From Setophaga petechia (Eukaryota; Chordata; Aves; Passeriformes; Parulidae), in contig JANCRA010000003.1 in NCBI GenBank assembly GCA_024362935.1, positions 51,001,844 through 51,065,843 on the forward strand: a stretch of DNA of 64,000 nt, written 5' to 3'. The translations under genes and the position numbers were made by a program. The notes below the pieces were generated by a model. It was not told the origin of the DNA. It did not search any database and was given only the letters and a program-made list of their open reading frames with translations. Positions 45,657-59,300 of the stretch are shown one piece after another; position 1 is the stretch's first letter, and the number at the start of each line of letters is the position of its first letter.

Positions 45657-48600
45657 ATGGAGGCGTTTGCGGTGAGGGCCGGGGCCGGGGCCGGGGCCGT
45701 GCCCCTCACGGCCGCCGTGCCCTCACCGCCTGCCCTTCTTCTCCTGCCAGGGAGCGCCTGTGGCCATCGCCGTGGCCGTGGTGGCGGCGTCGGCGCTGCT
45801 GCTGCTGCTGCTCCGAGGGACGGCGCGGAGGCCGAGCGGCCCCGTCACCCTGCAGGACCCGCTGGCCAAGTACCCGCTGCGGCTGCTGGACAAGGAGGTG
45901 CCCGGGGCTCTGGGGACATGGGGCATCTAGGGTCCGAGGGCAGTAGGTGCGCTGGCCTGGGAGGCTCTTGGCCCTGGGCTACCCCAGGGGTCGAATGCCC
46001 AGAGCAGGGCAGGGAGCTCTCCAAGGGCGGCTGTGCCCCCGCAGCCACGCTGTGATGCCCCCAGGGTAGAGCAGGGTGTGTAAAAGAGTTTACGACACGC
46101 TGCGAACTGCTGTTCCCCGATGCTTTGCATGTTTGCATGCTGGCTGTGTTCCTCCCTCGGATCCTGTTCTGGGTGTGCCATGAGAATCAAGCCCGGAGCT
46201 GCTGCACGGCTGTGTTGCCTGATCTTTGTCTGCAAGCATGCAATGGGCTCACTGGCCTTGGGCAGAGTTTCCTGGTTTTATCTATGTAAAGATGCTGTAG
46301 ATTGTGCAGGCCGGCAAAAGTCACTCCTTGTGAAAGTAAAGAGGAGAAGACGGCTTCTGAGACTCCTGGTTATTTCAACTTTGTTTTTCAAAGCCGTTTT
46401 CTGTGTCCTTTCCCAGCATTTGGCTTGCATGCTAACAAAGAGCAGGCTTGCTGAAGTATATTGTGTTGAGTGGAGTTTGAAATTCAAAGTAGTGGTGATG
46501 CTGACCTCATTCTAACCTTGGTTTTTAGGAAATCAGTCACGATACTAAGAAATTCAGATTCGGGCTACCCTCAACGAATCACATATTAGGATTACCTGTA
46601 GGTAAGTACTGTAAACAATTACTTGTATTTCTGGTTTCTCACAGTTCTTGGACTTCTGACTGTGAATTTAAGGCTCAGCAAAGCAAGGAGTTGAAAGCTG
46701 TATCTGAATGCTGCTGTCTCAGAGAGAAATGTCAGATTTCCCAGACGGGTTGTATTTCTGATCTTTTGTGGGTGCTTTGTCCAGTTGTGTGGTGTAGGTT
46801 AGAAATGGAGCAGTGAGACTGAACTGAGCCTGATGGAATTTGTCACCAGTCAGGATATAAGCAAGAGTAGCACATGTCAAAGCTTTTTCATATTTCTTAT
46901 TTGCATTTTACTTCCATCTGGTCCCCTCAGTCCATTGGCAATTGCCCTCATGGCTTTGGCAAATACAGTCACACTTGTAAAGGAGAAAGGAGACAACTCT
47001 GCTGCCTGGGAAGATGCTGAAATATTCAGAGCCTTTCCTGTGCATGCACTTCCCTTTGAATGACACAAATTTCCATGCACCTTTATCTGGAGTTCTGTAG
47101 CACAAATTTCAGCCTAGGATTGGCCTTCTTTCCTGTACCCTGGAACACTGATAGCACTGAACCTTGGACCTTGAATCAGTGAAAATCTGTGCAGGGGAGA
47201 GTCTCTCTCTGATCTGCAGCTGTGGCTCTGTTTGTTCTGCCCTGTTTGGCAGTTCCCTGAGCTGTATGGCAGGTGTCAGGGTCATGCCATTCCATGCTCT
47301 GAGCATGTCCTGTTTTTCTCCAAACTCTCTTCTGGCTTGTGTGGAAAAGAGTAATGGAATTAACTAGACAAATGGTAAACCAGCTGAGATGGGCTCTCTC
47401 CAGTGCCCATGTTTATCCAGGTTCATTCTTAAGAATTTAGGAATAAGATCCTGAAACTGTATTAGTGCCTGGGAGATGCCTGCTCTGTGCTGAAAAAAGA
47501 GAAGAAATGGAATGTTTCATGCAGCATTTATATGGCAAAGATTTTCTCTGTCATTGCATGTGTTACACATGCAGGTTACACACAAGCAGGTTACAATGCC
47601 TGCCTTTCTTTCCTGTCCTCCAGGGTTGAAAAAGATATTCACATTGTAATTCTTTCTCCCCAGGCCAGCATGTTTACCTTTCTGCAAAAATAGATGGGAA
47701 TCTGGTGGTTCGAGCCTATACCCCCGTTTCCAGTGATGAGGCAAAAGGTTATGTTGATTTAATTATAAAGGTAAATTTTGGTTTCCTTTATTAGAGATAA
47801 GTTGCTAACTGGAAGGAGGGCAAGCACTTCATTTTAGTGAAATAGTTTGTTTTGATTTACTAATCAAATTTCATTGTCTTTCATTCAAATTTTATTAAAT
47901 TTCGTTTTCATCAAATCTCAAATTTTTCAAATAGGGTGACTGCATGGCAAACAACTCATTGCCCTTGAATAGTAAGTTGTGTCCTGTGTATCTGCTGTGT
48001 GGCACTGAGGGGTGGCAGAAGAAGAGTAGAGGGAGGACAGAATCACTTCCCTGGCAATACTTTGGGAATTTCCCTAATATCTTTTACTTAGCAGTGCATG
48101 GATACTGATCTCCCTCTAGATGCCTGTGCTGCTGCTACTGCTTAATGCAAACAGCTCTAAGCAGAAAACAAGTCACACAAGGGAAATCCTTTAAGCTAGG
48201 GGATGCAGGATTATCTGATCCCAGGACTTTTGGATTTCCTAATCCTTTTCTATGATAGAGTTTGTCCTTAGGCAAAAATCCAGGCTTTTTAAAAATTATT
48301 TTTTGCATGTTCTGTTCTTCGTGTTACAAGGGTGGTGAATTGTTATGAGCTGCTTAATGCTTCTTACATGCTTTGAAAGCTGAAAAAGCTGTTGTGTGGC
48401 TGGCTAGGAAAGGTTTAGAAGGGAAAGATGCAGCAGTGCTGTTTTCAGAAGGAACAGCCACAAAAATGGGGTGACATGATAATGAAATGAGGGCAGCAGT
48501 CCCTAATGTGACTGCCACTCATCCCTGTTTTCCTGGCTGTTTGCAGGGAGCAGAGGGACATGTGCCCAATAGCACATTTTACTTTTTTTGGCTGCTTCCT

Positions 48601-51600
48601 GTTGCAAGGCTCAATAGATAACTGGCAGCAAGAATTGCCTGGATTTATTTCTCAGGTGTTGAATTTCAGAGTTGCAGAATTATGTTCTACAGATACTATC
48701 TGTAGCAAAGTTAGTGGTTGATAATGTGCAAATAATTGTTCTTATAGGTCTACCACAAAAATGTGAACCCCAAGTTTCCAGAAGGTGGGAAGATGTCCCA
48801 GTATCTAGATAACATGAAGATTGGAGATACCATTGATTTCAGAGGGCCAAATGGACTCCTGGTCTATAAGGGGACAGGTACTGTGGCACAAAGGTGGGAG
48901 AGAAAAAGGGAGGTATTGGTTATTTTCAGAGGTGTTTTATAAAACTTGACAGCTGTAGAGAACATTTTTTTAAGTGGAAAAGAGGAAAAATCACCTTTCC
49001 TAGCCTGTCAGAGTTGGTATGATGGGAAAGAGTACTTTGTATATGGAATAACTGATGAGTGTCTGACTCCTGGGACTATAAATCTGAAAAAAAAATTGCT
49101 ATTGCATTATGTGACTGAAAAGTCTGCACTGGAAATAAAATACCTCAGCTGTACATATGGAGGGAGATGCTCCAGATGCTTCTTAAGCAAGTGAGGTTGT
49201 GGCCTAAAATGTCCTCTGAGTGCTGTTACTGAATAACCAGCTGACTGGGAGCCAGCTCCATTTCATAATTAAAATCAGGTCTGAGTTGACTGTGAGGAAA
49301 TAAGCTCAGAGAAGTAATCCTCTTGTAGGATACAAGTGAAAGATTTTGCACTGGTCTTGACTGAGAGGAGCTGTGCACTTAAGTCTCACCTCAGAATGCT
49401 CAGCACTTCTCTGGATCCTGACCTCTCTCCTGATGACTCTATCTCAGCAGAAGGCAGGGATTTTCAGATTTTTTTTTTATTAATTGATCACCTGTGGTAA
49501 TTTATTCCCATGGAATTTGTGTCCATGTTTGTTTGGAAGCTAATGTACCTATAGGTTTGGAATATTTCTTCTAGGTACCTTTCTTATCAAGCCTCATAAG
49601 AAGTCTGAAGCAGAAAAGAAGTTTGCAAAGCACCTTGGGATGATAGCTGGAGGAACAGGTAAAGCTAATCCCATCATGTGGGGTGTTTAGAGAATGAAAA
49701 TAGTTTTTGGATTTATGTGAGAACTGCCCCCGTGCTTTAGTATCAGAGTATTTACACCTGAATTTCTTTTCATGATGGCAACACTGAGGCATTCCAGTGG
49801 TTTGAGCTCAGTCCTGGGGAGTGGCAACCTGAGGGTTTGAGTCCTAATTTACCTTGTGACCTCAGAGAACTCACTTCATCAGTGACAAAAAGAATTTCAA
49901 GAGAATGTCTTGAGGGGTAAAATTATGTGATGGAAAATCCTGAAGAGAAAAGCCCTACATATGAGAACTGTGAGTTTGTTCTGGAACTGTTCTTCATAAT
50001 AGAAACCCCCAATCTCTGGACTCCATGTGGATTAGAAATCCAAAGGTGTGTAGCCCTGTGCAGACTGAGATCCCATTGAAACTGAAGGGAGGCAGCATTG
50101 ACAGTGAAACTGTAGCCATGGAAAGAAATCCCCACTTTAACCATTTTGGTTTTTAACAGGAATAACTCCTATGTTGCAGCTGATCCGTCAGATCACAAAC
50201 GATCCCAAGGACTCCACAAAATGTTACCTCCTTTTTGCTAATCAGGTGAGAGTTCTGATCCATCTGTTTGTTCTTCTTTAATAGCCTCCTTGGTTTTGCT
50301 GGCCTCTGAGCTTTTTAAACTGCTGGCCCATGTTTCCTACTCTTTCACACTTAGCTGTCTCCTCATAGTTTCACTGAATTCCTACATCAGGGAGTAAACA
50401 CAGCAACCACATCCTGATCCCTGTGCTCATCTTAGTCCTTCACTGATTTCAAGGAAACACAATTTGTTTCCACTAATCTTTTTGTACAGCTAACCTTCAC
50501 CATGCTGGTCCAGGGACATTTGCCAGGGTCAGGGACAAATCCAGCTCGTGCTTTTAGCCTGGATTAAAAAGTAGTTGTAATTGCCATCCTTAGGACTGTG
50601 TTTAGGTGGCTGCTAAGTCTCACAGTTGTTCTTTACAGAAGCCTGTATTGATTATGGCTGTCATGGAGGGGACAAAATACCAACTACTTTCTTGATTTGC
50701 ATAGTTTTTATCATTGCATTTGTTGTGAATGGCAGATGAGCTCCCAGCAGAGGGCTCCTGGGATGGTTTGGAGCTAACCAGCACTCTCATTTTGCAGACG
50801 GAAAATGATATATTGCTGAGAGCTGAGCTAGAAGACATTGCCAAGAGGCATCCTGAGCAGTTTGTGCTGTGGTACACCCTGGACAGACCTCCAAAAGGTA
50901 GGCACACATGGAAATGCCTTTGCTTATCCCTGTCAGGGCTTCACTCGTGCTCAAGGGGACAGCAGAGTAATGTCAAGTGTTCTTGTCTGACACTTTGAAA
51001 CTCCTCCTTTGAAACAAACCTTACCCCACACCCTGTTTTAAAAAGGAATCTGAGCCAGGTGGGACTTAAAAAGTGGGAGCTCACAATTGACCTCATTTGG
51101 GTCAGATGTGTTACTCAGTGCATCTTTTCATGTGTTCCAGTTTTTAGGAGTTTTCATCAAAAGTTCAGCTCTGTTTTGGGCTATCTCCCAAATCAGGTTA
51201 TGTTAGCATGCTGCTGGCACTAAATTGTTTAATACCTGTAAATATTACGTGCACATCTTTGTTTTTGCAGCAGCTGCAGATTAGATTCTGGTGAAACAGA
51301 GCTGCCATGTCTATGGATTAAGCATCATTTTCTTTCTTGTCTCTGTTCAAATGGCAGATGCATTCAATAATACTACTGCTTGAAATAGTTTAGCATTTCT
51401 TTTCTCTTGTAATTTGTATTCTCTTATCACTAAACGACATGGCAGAGCTTTTGTTGACATTAAACTTTGTCACCTCACCACTCCATCTCAAAAAAAAAAA
51501 AAGGCACAGGTCTCAATACCTCTCCCTGCCACTGGGTGACCCCTCTTCACTGGAAAAGCTGATTGACTCTTCCCTTTTTTTCCTACCTGCTCATTTCTTT

Positions 51601-51998
51601 TACATTTTATAATTTATTGTTTTTGAGACCTCCATGTCTTGTCACCCAAATCCTTGTTATCCACATGTTTGTTGTCCCTGTGGAAGAGGATCACTAGGTT
51701 TGAGCTGAGTGAGAAATTTAACCCTGATGGTGCCATTACTTGATTCTCCAGCTACTTCATGAGGTTTAAAGAGGTTTCAGCCTGTACAGAGGTTCAGAGT
51801 AATTGAATTAATTTCTTTGTTGCAGACTGGAAGTACAGCTCTGGCTTTGTCACTGCAGACATGCTGAAAGCCCACCTGCCTCCCCCTGGCAGTGAGACCC
51901 TCATTCTGATGTGTGGGCCACCACCAATGATTCAGTTTGCCTGTCAGCCCAACCTGGACAAGCTTGGCTATCCCAAGAGCAGTACATTTGCCTACTAA
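45657..51998 (+). CDS. CYB5R2: NADH-cytochrome b5 reductase 2, nine coding exons
   Basis: Exons: 45657-45671, 45751-45897, 46529-46601, 47664-47770, 48748-48877, 49575-49658, 50160-50245, 50798-50897, 51826-51998. All introns are GT-AG and phases agree, giving 304 residues. The enzyme moves electrons from NADH through FAD to cytochrome b5. Visible motifs: FAD-binding R95-A-Y-T-P-x-S and GGKMSQ (127-132); NADH-binding GGTGITP (183-189) and CGPPPM (277-282). The segment [10 protein letters not shown] with the LPPP that follows, and the position next to PPFIBP2, select CYB5R2 over CYB5R1/R3. The N-terminus carries a hydrophobic stretch (about residues 8-26), a probable membrane anchor; there is no Gly2, so no CYB5R3-type myristoylation. 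The human CYB5R2 form I recall is shorter and lacks this anchor. Tail-to-tail neighbour: PPFIBP2. Confidence 0.95.
45898..46528 (+). other. CYB5R2: CYB5R2 intron 2 (as example of intron content)
   Basis: CpG-rich at its 5' end, then ordinary sequence. This intron and the larger introns 3 (46602-47663), 4 (47771-48747), 5, 6, 7 and 8 contain no gene, RNA or mobile element that I can support. An A-run lies at 51490-51503. Confidence 0.6.
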
Positions 51999-52232
51999 CA
52001 CTGATGGCTCCTGGGACCTTTTTTGGAAGTTCTGCATATTTTTCTACAGGAACACTTGATGTGCAACTGTGCAGCAATTTTGTGTGTGTGTTTTTTAACA
52101 CCTTGGTTTATAACTTCATAATTACATTGTGTGTTTTAATACTAAGAAGTTGAGAAGTCATCTTGAATTGTATGGAAGCTACGTAGTCTTACCTCTGGAA
52201 TTAGTATAAAATATTAATTCTGAGGGAAAAAA

Positions 52233-52238
52233 AATAAA
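52233..52238 (+). terminator. CYB5R2: CYB5R2 polyadenylation signal
   Basis: AATAAA 235 bases after the stop codon, followed by a TG-rich stretch (ATGTCATCCACATGGATTTG). It implies a short 3' UTR. Confidence 0.7.
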
Positions 52239-52259
52239 GATGGAATGTCATCCACATGG

Positions 52260-55200
52260 ATTTGTGTTAAATCATTCCACAGTCAGCAAAAGAGAGGGGA
52301 ACATTCAGAATTTATTCATAACAGTCAAAAAATAAGCATTTATACCAGTGTTATGCTAATTAGGATTTCTTACATATATTAAAAGAAGAATCAACTGTTT
52401 TGTGGATGGACTATTTACAGCCAGGTTAGCACAACACCACACTGAGTTGTAAATACAGCATTGAAAGACAATAGGAAGCATTGTGTTTGGAATATCCCAG
52501 GGCAGCTGGAGCAGCCAATCCCATTTGCAGTGCTGTAATAAGTCTGTTGGCTAATTGACCTGACAAAGTATTTTAAATGCCCATGGTACCTGAGCTGCTC
52601 TCTAGCACTGACTGCATTGCCAGACTGGTACATTTCATAGCTTTTATTAAACACGAGTAGTTTGCTGATGCATAGACTTCTTTCTCATTTTTCTGAATTT
52701 TCCTTTTTTTCAGTTTGCAGTGATTGAAAAGAATTTGCCTTGATTTTACCACTGTGGACAATCAAATCATGTGTTTATCTTCTTACACCTTACCATACAG
52801 TGCAAGGTCTGTCATGACAGACTGGTGAAGTGAGGACCAGGGTGGATCATCTGTAAAAAACACCCCAGGTAGTTCTCCAAGAGCCCTTGCTGCATCCTGT
52901 GGCCAGCCCTGGAGCTTCCCTCTTCTTTGGGAGGGCTGCATTGGAATCTAAAGCAACACCTGCAGCCAGCAAGGAGAAAGTAATGCAAACCAGCCCTGTA
53001 CAAAGTATTTTTCCTTACCATTAAGGAGATTGTTTTTCCTGGCATTTATCTGTTTACTAAGAGAGCTTGTTAATAGCTCATTAATACAGGAGATGTACAT
53101 GAAAACAAATGCCACAAGTAATTGGTGCTATAGAGGTGAAACTTCACCCTCAGCCCCTCAAAAAGTGAGAGGCCATACTTCCCTCTGATGCAGTTTTGTC
53201 TAGCCCAGTACAGCACTAAAAAGATTTATTTTGTCAGGTGTTTTAAAGAAATTAAAGCTTTGTTTTATTCTGGTAATTTCCTGGTAGTCTCAGAGTTACA
53301 ATTTCCTGCTTCAGTTGTTTTTGCCTTAGGTAAAGATTTGTGAACAAGGCAGCTTGTCATCCTCATAAAAGCAAGGTCTGGATGGACAGTACTATGTTCC
53401 ATTCTTCCCATCCTACAGTGCACTGACTTGGATAAAGAGAGGGCAGGACAGGTGCCAGTGAAAGGGAGGAGAGATTGAAATCCTTTCTGGGGACCAGTCT
53501 GGCAAGACCACAGGAGTGGTGAGAGAGCCATTTCTGCTGCTCTCGCCAGCATCCAGCTGAATTCCAGGTAGCTCTGATTAGCCCCCGTGGTACAATTATG
53601 TGTTAATGATTCCTGCACTACAACATAATTATAAAAATAAAAAATTACAAAAGGTCTTTCACGTAACAGTACATCAACATACCGTGTAAAAGTCAAGTGA
53701 ATGAAAGGACAAACCATTGCCAGTCTTGGCTTCCAGACTCTGGATCTGAGTCCCACTCCTCTCCCAGCTCCTGTTTCCTATTACATGATGTGGGAAAACA
53801 GCACAGAGGAGGGTTACACTGACAGAGGAGCTAACTACTGTCAGCTGTGGCTACACTGACAGTAGGAGATGCTAGGTGGGAGGTGGCAGTGGCAGAAAAG
53901 AGGCAAATCTTCCCTGCTCCACGGCATCCAGCTGCTCCTGGCCACTCCTGCAGGCGTGAGGTACGAGCAGTGATCTTGGTCCTGCTGAAGCATCATCTCC
54001 AGTCCTCAAAGGTGGGTGTTAAAAACCTGCTGTCATTCAGCATTTCATCCTGGCTCAGCAGTGTCTGAAAGAGCAAGATGGGAAGGACTGAGGGTGTTTG
54101 GTGAGAGGCCTGTGCTCCCAGAGACCCAGCTGCAAAGAGCTCAGGCTCACGACACAGGAGGTGAGAGCCATGCACAATCAAAGGGAATTTGTTCAATACA
54201 GCTTTAAAGAAACTTTTGTCTGGGGAAACTTGTAGAGATTATGTGTCTGGGATGCAACTCAACTATATTTCATAATTCTTCATTATGTCTTCCAGTCACT
54301 TATTTTTATATTTTTAATATATTGGCTTCTGTGGAATGAAGAAGCAAAAGTGAGATGTTTGGTTTTGCACAGAGTTTTAGCTCATGTGAATTTTCAAAAG
54401 TCTCTACCTCATTCCTAGCTGCTGTGACTGAGGTGGTGGTTTCCTGTAAAATCTTTGAAGAATTGTTTTCATTTAAGGGGATGAATATCTGTCATTTTGT
54501 CAAAGAGCCATCAGAGTTCATGAAAACTTAAGAGAGGCCTAAATGAAGCTTAATTTCTAGAGCAATTTAAAAGCAGGGATTTTTTTTTTTTTTTTTTTTT
54601 ACTAAATGTCCCACCAGGCTGTAAAGAGATACTTAACAAGAACAGAGACCCACTTACTCTTCATTACCACCAGCAGCAATGACCAACTTTGAGTGAGTTT
54701 TAGCAGAGCACATGGGTGGCTTTGGAACAAGAGAGGAACCAGTACTTACCGTGAGGTGGGTTATGCCTTGGGAAAGAGCCCCTATTTGCATTACTGTGCC
54801 TTCTGAGTGTTCCATCTGTAAAAGCAGTCAGCAACTAGTTCAAATCAGACAGCATGTGCAATTTTATTCACTCTACATGCAGCTTTGGGAGGGATCTGTG
54901 CCTGGGCAAATGAAGTTGGGGTAAGTTGAATAGCTCCTTGACAAAAATGCCTCTGTGCTACAAGGTATATGAAAATGCATTTAATGATAGGAAGAGTGAA
55001 TCCTGATTAAGAGAAGTTGATTCCATTAAACTTGTCCTTTAATTTACAGAAAAAAAGAAAAAGCTTAACTGATACTATCAATGAAAAGTAATATTGTCTA
55101 AATGGTCTGACACTACTTATTTCTGATAGGCTTTCACAGGCAAGAAGTCCTGGATACAATCCTACCTCTTTTTTCATAGGAATGTCACCAGTTCTAGGGC

Positions 55201-55950
55201 ATTGTGATTTCCTGCTCAGAAGTCATGCTTAATAGACAGACCATGCTCCTAGAGAAAAATCCAGTCTTTCTGTCATGCTTGAACAACTGCACAGTGCAAG
55301 TTCTTGGCACAAAGTTAATGCATTCCCTCCCAACTCCTAGCTGAGCAAGTGGACATCCACACTCACAGTCAGGGTTTGGTATTCTCCTGTTTAGAAGCAG
55401 TACATTGAAAAAGACCACGGTTAGCCAGTGAACACAAATGAGATGTTAGATGCACTGAACCATGCAAATGAATAGATTACCTGCACAGTTAGTCTTTTCA
55501 ATGTGGCCATTCTTTTATCAGGCTTAAACTGTTTTTATGTCACTGGAGAAAGGCCAGTTTACTCCAGCTGCCTCTGTGTGGCTCTTGTGTGCTGCTGAAG
55601 TTCACACAAGGCTCCAGGAGCGCTCCGTTTTTCAGGGTTTACATCCCTTTACACAACAGCAAAGTTGAAATAAAATTTGATGGTTTTTATCATCATTTCT
55701 CTGTATGCTGTCTAGACAGTTTCATTCACAAGTTCACTACTATGTTACAAAAGTGAATTAACTATTGGTTTATTAATAATTTGTTCATTGCTGATGCATT
55801 GTCTTCACGTATATTATCTAAGCAGAACTACTCCCCACTGTACACCATGAAAGAAAAGTTCAGTTGTATTCTCTGATTACTGTCTGTTAAAAAATACAAT
55901 CCAGTTGTACTTTAATATAACTCAATAGCTTTGTACAAGTTTGACCAAAT
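52260..55950. other. Intergenic DNA between convergent CYB5R2 and PPFIBP2
   Basis: No gene is supported. A T21 run lies at 54580-54600. Some of this may be 3' UTR of PPFIBP2 if a more distal polyadenylation site is used. Confidence 0.4.
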
Positions 55951-55953
55951 GAA

Positions 55954-55959
55954 TTTATT
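55954..55959 (-). terminator. PPFIBP2: Candidate PPFIBP2 polyadenylation signal
   Basis: AATAAA on the - strand about 360 bases downstream of the PPFIBP2 stop codon. Confidence 0.5.
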
Positions 55960-56319
55960 ACATTAAAAACCACCCATAAAGATAACGAAAAAAAAAAAAT
56001 AGTGTGCCATACTAAAATTATGAAAGCTAAAAGTACAAAAGTCTTATGTTTCCTGCAACCACACCCTTGACTGACAAAATACCTCGATCTTCAGAGTGTA
56101 AAGGTGTCATAGTCCTGAAAAAGGGCTTGAGGATGGATGAGCTTATTATGATGTTGATTAAAAAAACCCCAGCATTCTTAGTCTGGAACTCTTTCCAGTG
56201 TCCACAGCCAATACTTTTCTCTGTGAGTTCATGCGGATGTAGCAAAGAGTTTGTTATAGGGGAACATTTGGTTATTTGCAAGCTTTGGAATGCATGGAGA
56301 GGATGAGATGAGCACGGCA

Positions 56320-59300
56320 TCAGTCTGTCTGTCCCACCTGATCCAGTTCCCTGTCAGTGAAAGGACTGAGTCCTTTGTAGCCACCGTAGTTTTTCGAAGT
56401 ACCATTCGTAGCAGCTGGGCTTGTATCCATGGGACAAATGTAGTCTGTTGATTCGTCAAACTTCTTTTTCCTTAAGTTTCCAAAATGCGAAAATCCAAGT
56501 TTCTTTGGCTAAAATAAGGAGTCAACACAAGTAGTTTGAGTGAAACAAGTAATGTTGTTCTGTAAACATTCAAAATCCTCCCCTTTTTCAATTACTGCTA
56601 TACCCTGGTCATTCAAGAACGTAGATTCTGAATTAACTACATTTGTTCTCAAACTGGAGTTGCAGTGGATGTTAAAATGCATTTGCATGATGCTCCTTCT
56701 AAGGAAAGGCAGAACAGATTGCTTGGCTGTTTTCAGGACCTGATTCAAACAGATACATAGCAAAAGGTCTGGTATATAAAATTAAGGGAAATGTAGCACT
56801 CCTAGAACTCACCTCTCCCTGCCCACGTTTGTTCCTCACTTTCTTTGTAATTCAGAGTGGAGAAGTCTGACACTGACATCTCTCCTTTTTGCCAGCAGTA
56901 CCTACCCGGACTTTGGCAGTGGTGGTCAGAGGTGTGTATGCTGCTGACTCCATGGTTTCTCTTTTTTCTTGTTGTGCCTCTGGTCCAATTAACACGTTAA
57001 AATTGGTGGTGAGGTGGCGGCGCAGGAGGGTCTTTTGGGGTGGGATGTTCAGGAGCATGGCCAGCGTGTCACCGTTGAAGCGTGGTTCCAGGATCTGGGA
57101 AAAGGGCAGGATGTTTACTTTTTATATCAATATTTGCAATAATAAACCACTACAGTGCTTAGCAGAGGATTTCTCACTAAGTACCTGCTCACATTATACC
57201 TTTTATAGCTCACTCGTGATAGTGAGGTTTGAATGGGAAATACCTGAAAGGAGCCAAGAAAAATGCTGAGCGTGATCAGGCAAATATGTGTTTATATTTA
57301 TTATCAAACCCATCAATATGTGCTTATATTTATCATCAAACCATACATTTGTTTGGGTTGAACAAGTTTCCTTTCAGAATTTCCTGCTCTGCTAGGAGTA
57401 AAAACTTCATCTTAGTAGGATTTCTACCATTGCATTTTTGCAAAAATTCTACAGCAGTAGAATCATGGTATTTCAGAACCCTGACTTTACTGAGCTGCAA
57501 ATAGTTCTGAATGTTTTGAATGAAAAAAAATGTCATTTCCTGACTGCTGTGATTTTAGGGTGGTTATTTAGCATGGCTCAGAGTTCTGGTAAATCACTCA
57601 AAGAAACACTCAGGGATGCCTTATCAAAAAGCAACTTTTGCACAGCACAGCTGAGGTTTCCTTTTCTGTGCTGCTGTCATACACTTGTGCAGAGCTCAGC
57701 TTTGATTACAGAAAGTATTTTAGCTGTTCCTTTTTTATTTTAGCTTTCTTCTGTAAAATGAAGATGTGTGGATCGGACAAAGAGGCTCCTTAGAAGGCCT
57801 GATCATGCTGTCACATTACAGATGTGCTTGTTTCTTTCAGCTTGATGAACATCAGGCAAAAGATGGTTTATATTACAGCCCGAATTTTCAATACTACAGT
57901 CAATTTTTTAGTAGTGAAATGGTAAATTCTTACGATCAGGCCCCCGTGCACTCCGCTGCCTCGAAGGTTGGGTGCGTATTCTGCCAGATCCACTGATCTG
58001 AGCCATTCCATCACCCTGTGGTTGGACCACTGCACCACGTCAGAAGGAGAGATGTTGTTCTGTTGGAGGAACCACAAAAGGTGATGACACCATAACCTGC
58101 CCTGAATGTGCACAGCTTGTATCTCAGCTCAGCTAAAAACAGCTTCCCTCCTCTTCCTCCAAGGGCACTTGTTCTTCCCTGACTGAGGGATTGTTTCTCT
58201 TCAGGCCCCTTTCAAGCAGTCTCTGATGAGATGGCAGACCTGGTCTAATACTGATGAAACCCCCATGTGTTGCATCAGGAAGTACAACAGCAGAGATTGC
58301 AGATTACAGGGATAAAAAGGGAATGTTTGACAACAGGGCTATTGACAGTGTTAAATGCTAAGAAAAAACTGTGCTGATCAGGTAAAACCTTACAGATTTT
58401 TAAAATCAGGTCAGGTGAAGACAAAGCATTCCAAATTATTCTCTTGGAAGATGAATTAACTTTTTTCCCACTATGCAAGTAACTTCTGAAGAGAAGTGCA
58501 TGAGATTCAACTAATAAATGGCATAACTGCTGCTTTAGGTGCAAGTCCCTAGAAACAATGATTCTGTTGTGTCACTGTACACTGCTGACTTTCTATCCCT
58601 TTTGGCTGGGACCAGGTAATTTGTGCTTGCTTAAATTAATTTATTTCAGCATTCTTTTACCTCCTCAACTGGCCTCCTGCGCAGACAGTGGGGATTGAAG
58701 CCATTGACATGCAGCACGTGGATGGCACATTTAATACTCAGGTGATGCAGCTGACTGGTGACTTTCAGGAAGAGAAGGTCATTCTGTGAAGGAGAGAGAC
58801 TTTTAGGCGGCACAGAACACACACCAAAACAGATATTCTTGCCAAGAAGAAAGAGTTTAAATTTGCTATGTAGTTTTAGGTAATGTTACAGTAACTGTGG
58901 TTTAAGGAAAAATGGAAGTTTATACTTTAAATAAGGTTTGAGTTTTGTTAGGGTGGAAGTTTGGAGGGGGTTCTAGGTTGTTGGTTTGTCAGGGTTTTTT
59001 TTGACATTGCACCCAAGCAAGACCTGGCTGAAAAATGAAGGTAGAAGTGCAGCCTGTTAAGGCAAATCCAGGCCTTAATTATCCAGACTTGGGCAGGAGA
59101 ATTGGAAGAAAACCGTGGCTGTGTGGCTCATTGTGTGCTGTAGATGTGGTCAGGTCTGTACAAATCACTGGATTTTCTGCTGTTACTTTGCTGAATATTG
59201 TTGCTAACTTGGTGTGGAGAACAATGAGTTCCAGAGGTTACACATAAAACAGGTCATTTTACTTTTAATTGTGGTGTGCTACACGATATGAAAGAAGGAC

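Noticed and set aside
45182..45946. 254-codon + strand frame rich in Gly/Arg/Glu
   Set aside because: It runs through the promoter minisatellite and overlaps CYB5R2 exons 1-2 in another frame.
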